Assembly: GCF_029784165.1 (NCBI RefSeq)
Contig: NC_073696.1
Location: 19,859,530 to 19,923,529 of the forward strand
Direction: 5' to 3'
DNA length: 64,000 nucleotides
Source: Wyeomyia smithii
Taxonomy: Eukaryota; Arthropoda; Insecta; Diptera; Culicidae
Notes under the pieces: generated by a model
The model's database searches: none
What the model was told of the DNA's origin: nothing
The model's input: only the letters and a program-made list of their open reading frames with translations
Position numbers and translations under genes: made by a program
Shown here: piece after piece, positions 1 through 11,340 of the stretch
Numbering within the stretch: the stretch's first letter is position 1
How the letters are laid out: each line of letters opens with the position of its first letter

Positions 1-530
1 ATACTACTCTGTAAATACCAACCCATAGTAGTCTGCCTACAAGAAACAAATCTGAACGAACACAAAACGCCGTCTAACTTGCTCGGCAAAGACTATCATC
101 TCTTGCTCGGACCATGCTCTCCGAATGATAGCCAAGGAGTCGGGCTGGCGATAAAAACCGGGATACCATTCGAGAGACTCAAGATAAACTCTCCTCTCCA
201 AGCAGTAGCAGCAAAGATCAATTTACCTAGCAGTATAACAGCTATATCCCTGTACCTTCCGCCAAAAGAGAATGATGGGGGAGTAGGCCTACGCGAACCA
301 AAAGCACAGCCCAGCAAAGAGGGTTGCAAATTTTGGAAACGGTTGTAAATCACAACATGCTGGTTTTAAATGATGGATCACATACTCGCATCGATCCAGT
401 CACGGGCCAAGCACAAGCTCTCGACATCTCTATTTGCTCTTCCTCAATCGCCAAAAAATTCGTTTGGAGAATCTCACCCGACTCATCAGATAGCGATCAC
501 TACCCCATTCTCTTAGACACACCTGGATTG
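1..530 (+). pseudogene. Endonuclease domain of the I-like ORF2, deleted and frameshifted
   Basis: Frame 1 reads VCLQETNLNEH near the start, the conserved Q-E-T motif of AP-like LINE endonucleases, then continues to about 270. The C-terminal part reappears in frame 3 from about 324, ending in SDSDHYPILL, which is the S-D-H catalytic motif that closes this domain. The middle segment (the usual G-D-F-N region) is missing at about 270-320, where the frame also changes. This domain nicks the target DNA in the family. Here it cannot work. Confidence 0.7.
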
Positions 531-534
531 CCAG

Positions 535-1428
535 ATGAACCGAGACGTAGTAAAAAATTGGTTCTTCGAACAGGCGAATTGGCAGAAGTATGAAGAACTT
601 GTCACTCAGTACATTAAGCCAGGACAACTCCTGACTGTTGATGAATTTACAAACAAAATACTAAGCGCTGCAGAAATGAGCATTCTAAAATCGAGTGGTA
701 AACCTGGACGAAAAGCTGCTGTATGGTGGAGCCCAGAAGTCGAGCATGCAATAAAAACCAGGAGGAAACTCTTGCGCTCGCTCCGACGAATCGATGACGA
801 CGATCCTTGTAAACATAAAGCCCTAAAAGATTTTCAGGTGGCGAGGTCGGCGTGTCGTAAAATAATTTCTGATGCAAAACAAAAATGCTGGGAAGAGCTG
901 GTACGAAGTATTAATCCGAGCAGCCCAACCGCTCAAATATGGAACCGAATCAATCAGCTTCAGGGAAAAAGAAGCACAAATAAAATAACTCTTAAGCTGC
1001 CGAGTGGTACGACCAACAAGGGTCAGGTTGTTGCAAATACACTCGCAGACGAATACCAAAAAATGTCCTCTAACGCTAACTACACTAAGAAATTCCAGAA
1101 AAAAATTGTTCCTGATAAAAATATTCTTTCTAAGCACCAACGGCCTAATCATCACAAAAAATACAATGCAGATTTTTCAATCGAAGAACTAATATGGGCG
1201 CTGGACAGGCGAGGGGGATCATCAACCGGCGAAGACAATATCGGATACCCACTACTCAAAAACCTTCCATTCTCAGCAAAAGTATCACTACTAGAACTTT
1301 ACAACCGCATATGGCAGAGTGGAAATTTCCCGGACCAATGGAAGACAGGTATTATAATCCCAGTCCCAAAACCAGATACGGACGGCAGCAAACCTGAAAA
1401 CTATCGGCCAATAACCCTGTTGAGCTGA
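535..1428 (+). pseudogene. I-like ORF2: linker and N-terminal reverse transcriptase
   Basis: A 297-residue frame covers the linker and the first RT blocks. Visible RT landmarks are the STGEDNIGYPLLKNLP block (about residues 230-245), FPDQWKTGIIIPVPKP and ENYRPITLLS at the end, all typical of LINE RT segments before the palm. The frame stops at 1426-1428 where the family has Leu or Cys before GKVFER. After about 1470 the sequence jumps straight to the motif A region, so roughly 50 residues of the fingers are absent. This is an internal deletion rather than a simple mutation. Confidence 0.75.
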
Positions 1429-1469
1429 ATGGGAAAAGTTTTCGAACGCATAGTCAACCGCCGCTGGAA

Positions 1470-2372
1470 ATAGTCTCATTAGATATTTCCAAGGCATATG
1501 ACACAACATGGAGACCAGCTATTTTAAAAACACTGCAAAAATGGAAAATCACAGGTAGAATAATTAACATCCTCTCCAGCTTCCTCAGTAACAGAAGTTT
1601 CCGCGTAGCCGCTAACGGGGAATTGTCGAGCGCTCGCGTAGCAGAAAATGGGTTACCTCAGGGCTCTATCCTATCATGCACATTATTCCTCGTGGCAATG
1701 GACCCAATTTTTAAAATAATACCATCACACACCCAAATATTACTATACGCTGATGATGTTCTACTCATGGTTAAGGAGAAAAACCCCAGACAAGTGCGCC
1801 AACTACTTACAAAATCTGTTAAAATTTTCACAGAATGGGCCGACAGTGTAGGTTTTGTGACCGCTCCTGCAAAGTCGAAACTCTTACATACCTGTAACCA
1901 ACGACACCGCAAACGTGGTAGAGCTATCTCAGTTAATAAGGTCCCGATACCTCTTGTTGGGAAAATGAAAATTCTCGGAATTCTAATTGACTCGAAACTC
2001 AACTTTCTACAACACTTCGAGGCAACTAAACAAAGCTGCTCGAAACGTATGAGAATACTGACCATGTTAGGCTCGCGCTTGATTAGGAGCAAGAGATCGA
2101 CACTACTAAACGTAGGCACAGCATTAATAATATCTAAGCTGCTATTTGGTGCGATACTAACTAGCAAATATTTTGAAGCAATGGAACGTATACTATCACC
2201 TGTCTACAACGATGTCGTTCGGAAGGCATCAGGTGCATTCAAAACAAGCCCCGTCTTATCCATCATGTGTGAAGCCGGCTGCCTGCCGTTTAAACTGCTA
2301 CTCACCCAACGACTAGCACAACTTACGGCACGCTTAACAGAAAAGACCCAAACATCGCCGACCTGCCTGTGA
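1470..2372 (+). pseudogene. I-like ORF2: RT palm and thumb
   Basis: The frame opens just after the deletion with LDISKAYDTTW (RT motif A, catalytic Asp present). It continues with GLPQGSILS (motif B) and LLYADDVLLMV (motif C, catalytic Y-A-D-D), followed by thumb-like sequence. The palm residues needed for polymerisation are therefore all visible in this piece. It overlaps the next piece by four bases in a different frame, so a frameshift separates RT from RNase H. Confidence 0.8.
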
Positions 2373-3345
2373 CCAGAAAAGTGAACGATATATTGCTAGA
2401 ATATACGGATACAGATTTGCCAAAGATTTGCAACGTCCAAAAAAAAAAAAAAACCGACAGAGCATGGTACACTAGCAAACCTCAAATATGCCACGAATTA
2501 AAGGAGAACATCAAAGCTGGAACAAGCAGTACGATAGTGAGACCTATGTTCCAAAGTCTCATCTCGAACCATTACCCAAATCATAAGCAAATCTACACTG
2601 ACGGATCTAAAGACGGCGACGAGTTTGGCACCGGAATAACTGACAATCACGAAAAGCGATGCTTCTCCCTCCCAAATTATTGCAGCGTATACTCAGCAGA
2701 AGCTTTCGCCATAAAAACTGCTGTCACGATGGTTCACGAACAAGAGGAAGCAATTATACTAACCGACTCAGCAAGTTGTTTCGACGCACTCCTCAGTGGA
2801 AAATCAAAGCACCCGTGGATCCAATCCCAATGGCATACCAGGCAACGAGGAAGCAGACTTCTTAGCAAACCAAGGACGAAAATGCACGGTTTTAAATATA
2901 CCTGTCCCCTCTGTAGATGTGATACAAGGAATAAAAACAAAAATATGGACAACATGGGAACAAACATGGCACCGTACTCAGGCAGAACTGCGAAAAGTCA
3001 AGACGAAACATTATAAATTTAATGACCGCAAATGTGCATCAGAGCAACGAACCCTCACACGACTACGAATTGGACACACTCGACCGACTCATGTCCACCT
3101 AATCGTAAAGGCCCCACCCCCAAGCTGTCAATACTGCGGAGTGCAATTAACAGTTCGGCACATATTGATCGACTGTCGAGGCTTGGAGGAAAAAAGGAAG
3201 AAGTATGGTATAAATGGAACACTGTCAGAGATTCTAGCCAACGACGAAGCGAAAGAAAAAGCAGTATTAGAATTTGTTCTGATAGTTGTTAGAAGTCAGC
3301 TCCGACATACGTTTCATCATCCATCTCACAGCAACTATTTTTCGT
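2369..3345 (+). pseudogene. I-like ORF2: RNase H and C-terminal Cys/His region
   Basis: IYTDGSKDGDEFGTGI marks the first RNase H motif with its catalytic Asp. SAEAFAIKTA carries the catalytic Glu and ILTDSASC the second Asp. The fourth block, GNEEADFLANQG, appears in the +1 frame from about 2830, so another frameshift lies near 2800-2830. Downstream, CQYCGVQLTVRHILIDC is a C-x2-C-H-C zinc-binding segment typical of I-clade ORF2 tails. Coding similarity fades by about 3345. An A-rich run at 2441-2453 may be a slippage site. Confidence 0.75.
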
Positions 3346-3403
3346 CTACAGGTTTGTGTCGAGCTTTCTGGCGCTTGTTTTGGTAGTTGTCTGATGGCAT
3401 TCA

Positions 3404-3645
3404 TCAAGACTTTTGAACCTTGTACGTGTGTAATCTACTTCTTACCTTGATCTTCTGGACGCACGATTTCGAAACTCCAAGTCTTTTGGCAACATGATGT
3501 ATTGAAGTGTTGGGATGACAGGTTAAAATTTTCTTCCCATTTTTCTGCCTGTTGAACCGGGTTTTCTTCCAGCTCCACTCTTGTGATCCAACGTCCACTT
3601 GTCCTTGAACCTTCTAAGAACTCTTGAGACGATCAAATTACAATT
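3404..3645 (-). pseudogene. Tc1/mariner-superfamily transposase, N-terminal helix-turn-helix relic
   Basis: On the minus strand, VAKRLGVSKSCVQKIK followed by LHTYKVQK is a typical second helix-turn-helix of ITm-type (D,D37-like) mosquito transposases. The upstream part, including a K-S-G-A-G-R-K-P-G-S segment, lies in another frame at about 3540-3640, so the copy is frameshifted. The 901-bp MITE at 3704-4604 is inserted just upstream. The catalytic domain is absent, so the relic ends soon after the DNA-binding region. Confidence 0.6.
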
Positions 3646-3695
3646 GTGAAGCATTTTTCTCAACGCGTGCTGGGAAAGCTCCGGATTTGCCATGT

Positions 3696-4612
3696 GTGCA
3701 TACTAGGGTGGGGAAAAATGATCGATTTTCCAGAACCAAGTTTTTTTGGTTCCTTTTGGGGCCCCAAACAACCCTGAACTTATCGGAAGTCGATTGGTTT
3801 GGTTTCCGCTTAACGCATTGCATTTCAAATTTGTATGCAAATTTATATGGGAAAGCCTACTTTTTTGCATTTACCTTTCTAGAGAGCCCAATAATGATCT
3901 AATAACACACTACATTATGTTAAATTATAGTTTTTTAGATGCCTAACAACTATGCAGAAGGCACTGAAGAGCTAAGATGTCCTCAAGAAGGGCTATAGCT
4001 GTTCAGAGTTGGGTATGTCGATTCAAATGCAGAAAATCTTGTTTTCTTCCAACATTACCAATGCACCGGTGTCAGTGAGATTCCCATCAGAAGTAACCTG
4101 TCGTAAGAGTTTATACACTCAATTGGATCTAACAAACAAATTCAGGTCAATATTCTAGGCGTAGGTAGAATCTACAACGTGTTTCAGAGGTTACTTCTGA
4201 TGGAAATCTGACTAACGCCGGTACACTGGCAGTGTTGGCAGAAAAAACGATTTGCAACATAAATTTCGACATACTCAACTTTGAACAGCTCTAGTATTTT
4301 TTGGGATACACTAGCTCTTTGATGTCTTCGGCCTAACAACTAGGTATCAAAAAACCTACCATTTGAAGTCATGAAACCTATGGTTTGAGCCACTTTGAGC
4401 TCTTTAGAATAGAAAATGCAAAAACGTTGGTTTTTCCATACAAATATCCATACAAATTTGAAATGCAATGCGCCAAGCGGAGACAAAACCAATCGAATTC
4501 TGATAAACTTAGGATTGTTTGGGGCTCCAAATAGAACAAAAAAACTTGGTTCTGGCTTTCTGCTATCAAGTTTGTTTTTTTCCATATAACGATTCCCCAC
4601 CCTAGTGCATAC
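3696..4612. mobile_element. Palindromic hAT-like MITE, copy 1 (element 3704-4604)
   Basis: The element begins TAGGGTGGGG and ends CCCCACCCTA, perfect terminal inverted repeats, and is flanked by the 8-bp direct repeat GTGCATAC (3696-3703 and 4605-4612). Eight-base duplications are typical of hAT transposons. The two halves are imperfect inverted repeats of each other over most of their length: for example the block at about 3731-3800 reappears inverted at about 4480-4555. No transposase is encoded. A second copy in the opposite orientation lies at 33997-34899. The short frames within it are translations of the palindrome and not genes. Confidence 0.85.
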
Positions 4613-5035
4613 AAAGTTTTCGCTCTCCCTTCACTTAAATAGCTTCCATATTGGCGTCAACAAAACACACAACTGTCAAATTCACAAAACAAAATTCATG
4701 TAAACAGTACACTCTAAAAACAGAAGGTTCGAAATTTGGTAATTTCCATCGGACAGGAAAAAAATTACAACCAATTGAAGGTGTTGCAATAATTTCGTGT
4801 CCACTCTTAATCAGGTTTTATGGTCCTTGATGCGACTTGATTCCTTCCTGCAGTCGAATTCTTCTAACGGTATTCAAACTGCCTTTCTTGAACATCGCAA
4901 ATGAGTTAAGCAGCTTTAATGCAGAGATTAACATGTTCCAACGTACCTACCACACTCTTCATGAAGAAAGTTTCTCCATATTTTGTTGTAAAATGCACAG
5001 GAATCACCAAAATGGTTTGATCTACGTCTATTACG
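4613..5035. other. Unassigned spacer
   Basis: AT-rich sequence. Its first part would be contiguous with 3600-3695 before the MITE inserted. I see no coding similarity or repeat structure. Confidence 0.4.
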
Positions 5036-5038
5036 ACA

Positions 5039-5430
5039 TTACCCGCAAACACTCAAATACTGGAGTGTCTTTGAACGTTGGGTAAATCGTTGAAGAACAT
5101 TGAAAATAGTAATGGACCAAGAACAAACCCCTGTGGAACTCCTTACAGATAGTTTACTCAAGTGGACTTTACCGCAAAACACAGTTTGAGTCCTTTTTGT
5201 GAGATAGGATCGAATAAGTTCAACGGCTGAGTGCTGGAACTGGAAGTCGGGTGACAGTTTGCTACACAAACACCAATGCGGAATCGTGTCGAACGCTTTG
5301 GAGAAGTCCAGTAATAGAAAAATCGCATTCTGTTTTTTATCAACTGCGACAGCAATCTGCATTTGTCGAAAATGGAGACGAAATCTTTTCGATGTTCGGA
5401 ATAAACGTTGCGCCCACACGCCGTCTGATC
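5039..5430 (-). pseudogene. Non-LTR RT fragment (CR1/L2-like), minus strand
   Basis: The minus-strand frame contains LLLDFSKAFDTIPH, a clear RT motif A with catalytic Asp, then ELIRSYLTKRTQTVFCGK, the segment before motif B in CR1/Jockey-group elements. Motif B is recognisable but disturbed near 5110-5130, and motif C is not clear. The fragment is about 390 bp, truncated on both sides and abutting an RT relic of opposite orientation at about 5435. Confidence 0.7.
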
Positions 5431-5434
5431 ATCA

Positions 5435-7135
5435 CCTGCTGATTAGCGGGATCTGTGCCGAGAGGAATGAATCTGAAAGTGATAGATTAGAAGATCCAGC
5501 ATTATCGAGACTAGCGGGAATAATCTGAGTCATAGTGGACACAAATGGAACCTGGCTGAAGATAGAAAAGCAAAAGCCTCGATATAGCAGGCGAAAACCC
5601 GAGGAGCTGAGAACAAAGCCCGTGAACGGTATTCGGCTCTGGGGAGGATAGTTAGACGCTCTTGTATACGGGATAAGCAAGCATGGGCGGATTCTCTGAG
5701 TCGTGAAGAGGAGAGAGCCGCTTCAACCAATGATATCCGCCTCCTCTGCGATATCTAATGACTTCTGACCGAAGCTAGGATGAATCTAAATATGTCTGTG
5801 AAAGACGCAACCGGACAGCTACTTACCGACCTCACTGACCAGCTGAAACGCTGGTTTGAGCACTTCGTACAGTTTCTTCTCTGAGGCCCCTTTACTGCAG
5901 GAGATTGAAGCAGCTATCTGTTGTATGAAATCCATCAAAGCTCCCGGGGTCAATCGCATATCAGTGCATTTGTTCTCAAAGATGATCCCATGATATCCGC
6001 AAGAATACTGTATTAACTATTCTGCAATATCTGGGATACCGTGACATTTCCGAGCGACTGGATACAAGGTGTCTTAGTGAAGATCCCCAAGAAGAAAGAT
6101 TTGACTGTATGCGACAATTGGGTATCATGCTACTGTGCATTGCTCTCAAAGTCCTGTTCAAAGTTATCGTAGATTGAATACAGTAGGAAATCGAACGACG
6201 GCAGCAACCAAGATTTCGTGCCGGGCGACCTTGTGCGGACCAGATTGTCACGCTCCGTAGTAGAGCAGGTCAATGAATTCAAAGAGTACCTAAATTTGCT
6301 ATTCGTTGACTAGGAAAAACCTTTTGACCAACTTAACCTCGAAGATCTGGGGGCGTTTTGAGACGCAAATCAGTCCTGAAACCTCGTTTGACCCTTTTAG
6401 GTAGTCGCTGGTGTGAGGCAAGGTTGTAAATTATCACCGCTACTGCTCCATTGTTTTCGACGAGATCCTGATAGGTGCAATTGACCGCGTCCCAAAACGT
6501 GGGCTACTGGCAGCCTATCACTATTGTGCACCTTAACGACTTCCATTTGTTTGATAACGTTGCATTACCAGTACAACGGCGCTTTGACATGCAGAATAAG
6601 CTCGACGATCTGCTTGTATGCTCCTCGGCGGCTGGTCGCAACATCGACGTTAACAAAACCAAATCGTTGTATGTAAACGTGGACAATCTTTCCAACTTTG
6701 CAGTAGCAGGCCAATAAGTTGAGAAGTGCGAAAGCTTCCAATATCTCGGCAGCCAGAAAGCGTCAGACGGTGGTAGGAAGAGCGACTTAGATGCAAGGAT
6801 CAAAAAGGCTATCATTCCTTCCTAGTGGCCTCGAACTGGATCTCAAATACCAAGCTCCATCACTGGTGCCATCAGTAACCGATAGCAACATAAATTCGGG
6901 AACGAAAGTGGGAGTGGGTCGGTTACATACTTTGAAGGAGCGGAAATGAAACCTGCGAACAAGCGCTGAACTGAAATCCAGCATGACATGGCAGTAGAGA
7001 CAGACCCAGGGGCGCAACCTCTACAAGGAAATCAAGGAAGTCGTTAGGAACCGGACCTGGACCCCGGTAGAGGCTAAAGCGAGCTGACGCCCAGATTGGA
7101 AATCTTTTAAACCGCCCCTTTGCACCACTAAGGGT
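5435..7135 (+). pseudogene. Heavily decayed non-LTR retrotransposon, plus strand
   Basis: No long frame survives, but RT-like blocks can be followed across all three plus frames: LARCKSIKAPG-type sequence near 5905-5950, a K-K-K-D-L-T-V-C block near 6090-6115, a VAGVRQGCKLSP motif B near 6400-6445, INVNKTKSL-type sequence near 6640-6675 and QYLGSQKASDGG near 6735-6780. A tail near 7075-7135 resembles the end of the same ORF. The order matches one LINE RT. Many stops and frame changes indicate an old insertion. The clade is not assigned. Confidence 0.6.
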
Positions 7136-7249
7136 GCTTGGTACGCAGAGAAAAGTAAATAAGGATATTTCTGTTGAAGAAGTTAGTTGAAATTGTAGAC
7201 TTCGACAGATCGTAGAAATCCTATTCCAAAATACGTCTCCACAAATCTT

Positions 7250-8400
7250 GTTCTTAGGTTGCTTCTCCCCAGTCTTCTCTTACAACCAACATACAGCATA
7301 CACCCAAAAGCTGCAGGGTCTGTCTCGAAGTCGTCGGCCAATATCCAGGTGTTTTCTGAATATTACCTTTGACGGTCGCTTATTCGCGTGCTGCATGGCC
7401 AGCCCTCAGTTGTATACTGCGTACAGCTCGTAATTCTTGCTCCTGCACAATCTCCTTTTTGTTGTTTGCCACCGAGTATTGGTAGCAGGAATCTACGCTC
7501 GAAGATCCTGAACACTCACCGAAAGGTATCCTTCCACGTCCATGATTCATGTCCCTAGAGCGTCACCGGGATAATCAGCGTCCTGTTAATGGCAAATTTC
7601 GTGCGGTTCTGTAGGCTGCGGGATCCATGCTAGCTACGCAATCCGTAATAAGCCCTGTTTGCTGCCGTGTCACTTCGAAAGTGAAGCACCACCGCCACAT
7701 AGGACTACCACGCTCTATGCTAGTACACTTCGTTGTCGTAGTACTTATGGTGAGGTCGATTCTCGTAGCTTCCTTCCTGAGAGCCGTAAAAGCCTCCAGC
7801 TCCAGACCATCAGACGTAACAACGGCGTCCGAAAAGGGGGTGACTGACTTGTATGTTAACACTTCAATAAATACTCGTAAATTTCCTAGCTGTCCCGACG
7901 CTTGATATGAAACTGTCAAGAGACTCACGTATCAGCCTTATCAGTTTTGCTGGGAAACTTTATTCATGCTTAATCTGCCAGTGCTTGTTTCATTTCACTT
8001 AATCGTACGCCGCCTTGGAAATAGATTGAAGTTGTATTCTTGAAACATGTTGCAGATCGTCCCGCTCGAAAACCCCACTGATATTCACGAACAATGATTT
8101 CCAGCAAAGGATCTAATCTATGGAACAGGATGCGGGAGGAAATTTTATATGCAGAGTTGAGGAGGGTTTTGATTCGATAGCTGCTAAAGTCGAGCCTGTG
8201 TTCCTTCTTAGCTACTGAGGTACTGGAATGAAACATTCCCGTTTTTCAAAAGTTTGGTCAGTAAGCCGTTTTTCACAGTGGTTTTGTGGTTCTTTAGCTC
8301 TTTGCAAGATTTTTTCACCTCGTCCAAATTTGGTGGATCCACAGCTTGTCTACATTCCCGATTTATCTCCTCTTACTGTTCCTGTTCTGCTAGTATGTAG
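7250..8400 (-). pseudogene. RTE-like RT relic, minus strand (copy 1)
   Basis: The best-preserved block is 7970-8236: HRLDFSSYRIKTLLNSAYK then RILFHRLDPLL and WGFRAGRSAT, the fingers region of an RTE-like RT. At 7575-7928, REATRIDLTIST followed by QQTGLITDCVASMD comes from the region after the palm. The most upstream part, at about 8290-8400, resembles the protein encoded at 20149-20400, so both relics belong to one family. Motif A to motif C is deleted or unreadable. The SINE at 8425-8646 lies next to its 5' side. Confidence 0.6.
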
Positions 8401-8411
8401 ATTAAACAATA

Positions 8412-8659
8412 AATCACAAATAAAAAAAAGCAAAGCCTTGGTGCTACATTCCGATTCGGAACTTGACCTTCTGTTTATTTATACACAGACTTTGCAGCCG
8501 ACTATTTAGTGTACAGGACAATTGCGGGGCTAGCGCTACGATCCTACTGACACTAACAGTCTCTCCCGAGCCGAGACTCGAACCTACGACGACTGGCTTG
8601 TTAGGCCAGCATCGTACCTCGAGACCATCTGGGAGATATCACAAATAATCACAAATAAA
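8412..8659 (-). mobile_element. tRNA-derived SINE with target-site duplication
   Basis: Read on the minus strand from 8646, a tRNA-like head has complementary acceptor arms (TCTCCC and GGGAGA), an anticodon-like stem CTGGC/GCCAG around a CTAACAA loop, and the B-box GGTTCGAGTCT. The T stem is mispaired, so this is not a working tRNA gene. A tRNA-unrelated body follows and ends in a T-run at about 8423-8430. The 13-bp direct repeat AATCACAAATAAA lies on both sides (8412-8424 and 8647-8659), which supports retrotransposition. I do not assign the family name. Confidence 0.75.
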
Positions 8660-9540
8660 TTTGCGTAAATGACTAGAAAACTAGCACTTAAACCTGATCC
8701 AAAATATGAAAAGAATGGATAAAGATAGTTCATAGTTGAAAACAGAGCGTAACAAACGTCAAAAATAAATTAAAATGCTTTTTTGGACAAGTTATAATTA
8801 CTGTTTATCCAAAATATGATTATATACAATAATAGTTGTTCTCAATGGTTAGTCAAACATCATATTTATTATTAAAATGAAAAGGAAAGTAAATAAAAAA
8901 AAGAAAATATTAATAAACTTGATTTCGATAACACTATAAGAAATTATACGGCCTTGAAAGTTAGTGTAAGAAAATATATGGCCTTGGAAGAAATTTGTTC
9001 GAATTATTTCGATTGAAACAATAACAAATGAAATTTCGTCTGAAAATCTACCGAAAAAACAAGCAAAATGACGTCGAAAGACAACAGTATCATAAACAAA
9101 AAAAACTTAACGAATTAACGAACATTTTCGAAAAGGTAAATCGAAAAAGTTGTTATTCGCAAAGACGTTTGAAATATAACTAAAATGCTTTCAAACCTCT
9201 TTTCAACTACAAAGACAAGTAGAACGATAAGCAAAATACATTTTCAAAGTCATAACTGGGAAACCAAAAATGATAAAATATATTGGAATTGAAAACAATG
9301 AAATTGCTGGAATTATTGTGCCTTTTTTCGCAAAGAAATTAATCAAAACATTGTTACGAGTGTTACAAAAACAGATTAAAGACGAAAAAATTAATTATAC
9401 GAGAGTTAAATATTCAAATACGTTGTTCAACTTAAACTGTAGCAAATTGCACAAAACAATTATTTTAAAAATTCAATAAAAATCTTGCGAAGCCTTCTAA
9501 TTTCAATTTTCTAACCATGTTTCCCTCAATTCCATTCAAT
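8660..9540. other. AT-rich stretch, no gene seen
   Basis: AT-rich sequence without convincing coding similarity or repeat structure. A 69-residue frame at 9270-9479 is Lys/Ile/Asn-rich and is treated as chance. Confidence 0.4.
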
Positions 9541-11340
9541 TCCAGAATGATCAGTGATGGTTGGGGAACGATTGATAATGGCCGATAAGCAGCAGAGATA
9601 CTCCACTCAGGAGACTGTACAGGTAAGTGTGAATACAATTTATTCCCGGCAATTCCATTGGGGAAAATTGGTTTTCCCCCGGGTCGAGGCACTTCGAGCT
9701 CCAAATGGAGTCAATAAACTTCTATCGAGGCTTGCGAGAGGGGGGAGGGTCGAAAAATTTAAGGTGTAGTTAGCAAAAGTTTGCTTTTAAGCTCCGTATC
9801 TGGAGCGTTCGTACATTTGCATCAATGCGGAGCAGGAATAAAAAACCCGAAGCGGAAACATTTGTCTTCCCTTCATACTCGTCGAAATGGCTGACAGTTT
9901 TATGTTTTTTCGCTCCAGTTCTATCGCGCGGCAGAGTACAAGAAACCACCTGTACTTTGCCGCGTGCTCCACAGAATTCTTTCGTTCTTTTGAAACAGTG
10001 TGGAAAATTCTTGCCGCTTCTCATTGAGTAAATATTCATAAGTTTAGCAGAAGAAGTCGTTGGCCTGTTCGCTACCATCGGACTTCTTTTGAAACAGGAA
10101 AAATCCATCAAAGCGGAAATAATACTTAGAGGCATTTTCCTCGCTGGTTTGGTCTATAACAATGGCACCAGACTATATACGGAATCAAAATCGGATCCTT
10201 ATGGTAGTGATAGTTAACGGAGCTTTGGGTTTGTTTACTCGTTGAATTAAAATGAGTTTTCGTTTCATCATAAATCCTCTCGGACCCTTTTTTACGTTTG
10301 ATTTGACATGACAGAAAAAGCAATAAAACAAATCGATCAAAACTTTTTCCTACAAATCCAGTTTATCAACAATCGAATTTGTCTATATCACTTCAAGCAA
10401 ACATGTTAAATAACAATGCCTTAACCTAATTATCTAATCGAATCAACAAATTCGTCTAATCATGTTCCCTCTTGACCCAGTGCGGGATGACGCCCCTCCA
10501 AGCGACAATCCAATTCACCCCCGGGTAGGCCAACAAAGTCTGACAACGAAGCCGGAAAGCGCATTTCATTCACCGCCTCTAAGTATCCTTTCGCTTCTTC
10601 CGTCACCTTTTTCTGTCCTCCCCGCCGCAAAGCCGCAAAACTACAAACACACGCAACCGGAAAAAGCTAGTTTGGCAGTGGTTCTGCCTTCTTCGTCTTC
10701 TATCCAGTGTCGTTGTTCGTCGTTTTGGCTCGTGCTAGAGGAGTTTTGCATGTTGGATCTAATTTATTTACACCCAACTAGTGGCTCGAGTGATACTCAC
10801 GGGAAACTGCCGTAAAAGTTCTCCACCTCCCACCGCATCTGTGGCGCATCAGCGAAGAAAACGGGCTGATATTGCAAAACTGTGGCATGGCAGCTCCCGA
10901 GATGAGGGAAAACTTTTGTTCGTTTTCTTGTACAGTTGCATAATGAGTAAATAATAACTCGCTCGGAGTGCGGGTGGCGGCGGGGAAAAATCTTACCATC
11001 TCAACAAAACTTACGACAGACTCCCGGCCCTTGCTCCGACGGAGCGCGCCCCCGTGGTCGGAATAACAAATGAGATGGGGCTCCATTGGGCGTTTGCCGG
11101 CGGTCCGATAGGCTGTTTACTCAGATAAGGTAATTTCCAAAGTGAGCACGGGAAAAGAACAATTACCGTAAAATATTTCATTCGGTAAATTGTTCTCGGG
11201 TGGAAAAGTTTTTGGCAAATAGACTGTACTGCTGCAAAGGGGGACGTTGGCATGGTGGTGGCAGAATTTGGTGGGAACATAATTCATTATAGGCTATCGG
11301 ACAGCGCAGGCGATGGAGTAGCGTGGGTTACTACTGTAGG
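9540..11340. other. Higher-GC block, no gene recognised
   Basis: Base composition is clearly more balanced than in the flanks, and I see no transposon hallmarks, inverted repeats or recognisable protein. Short frames on both strands are of similar length and do not suggest a coding strand. It may be single-copy host sequence such as intron or regulatory DNA; that is inference. Confidence 0.35.

Larger units (their letters stand above)
1..3390 (+). mobile_element. I-clade non-LTR retrotransposon (MosquI-like), cut by the window start
   Basis: The stretch carries, in order, pieces of an AP-type endonuclease, a reverse transcriptase, an RNase H and a C-terminal Cys/His segment, all on the plus strand. 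This order is that of ORF2 in I-clade LINEs, which include the mosquito MosquI family. The reading frame changes several times and at least two internal deletions are visible, so the copy is dead. The 5' part lies outside the window. I could not find a clear 3' tail; coding similarity fades by about 3345. The clade call rests on RT plus RNase H together and on the shape of the C-terminal region, recognised by eye. Confidence 0.8.

Noticed and set aside
8570..8646. Possible tRNA gene (anticodon-like AAC)
   Set aside because: The acceptor and anticodon stems pair but the T stem does not, and a SINE body with target duplications follows, so it is a tRNA-derived SINE.
9270..9479. 69-residue frame with a faint resemblance to an RNase H motif (GIENNEIAG)
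   Set aside because: The sequence is AT-rich, the match is very short and no neighbouring LINE sequence supports it.
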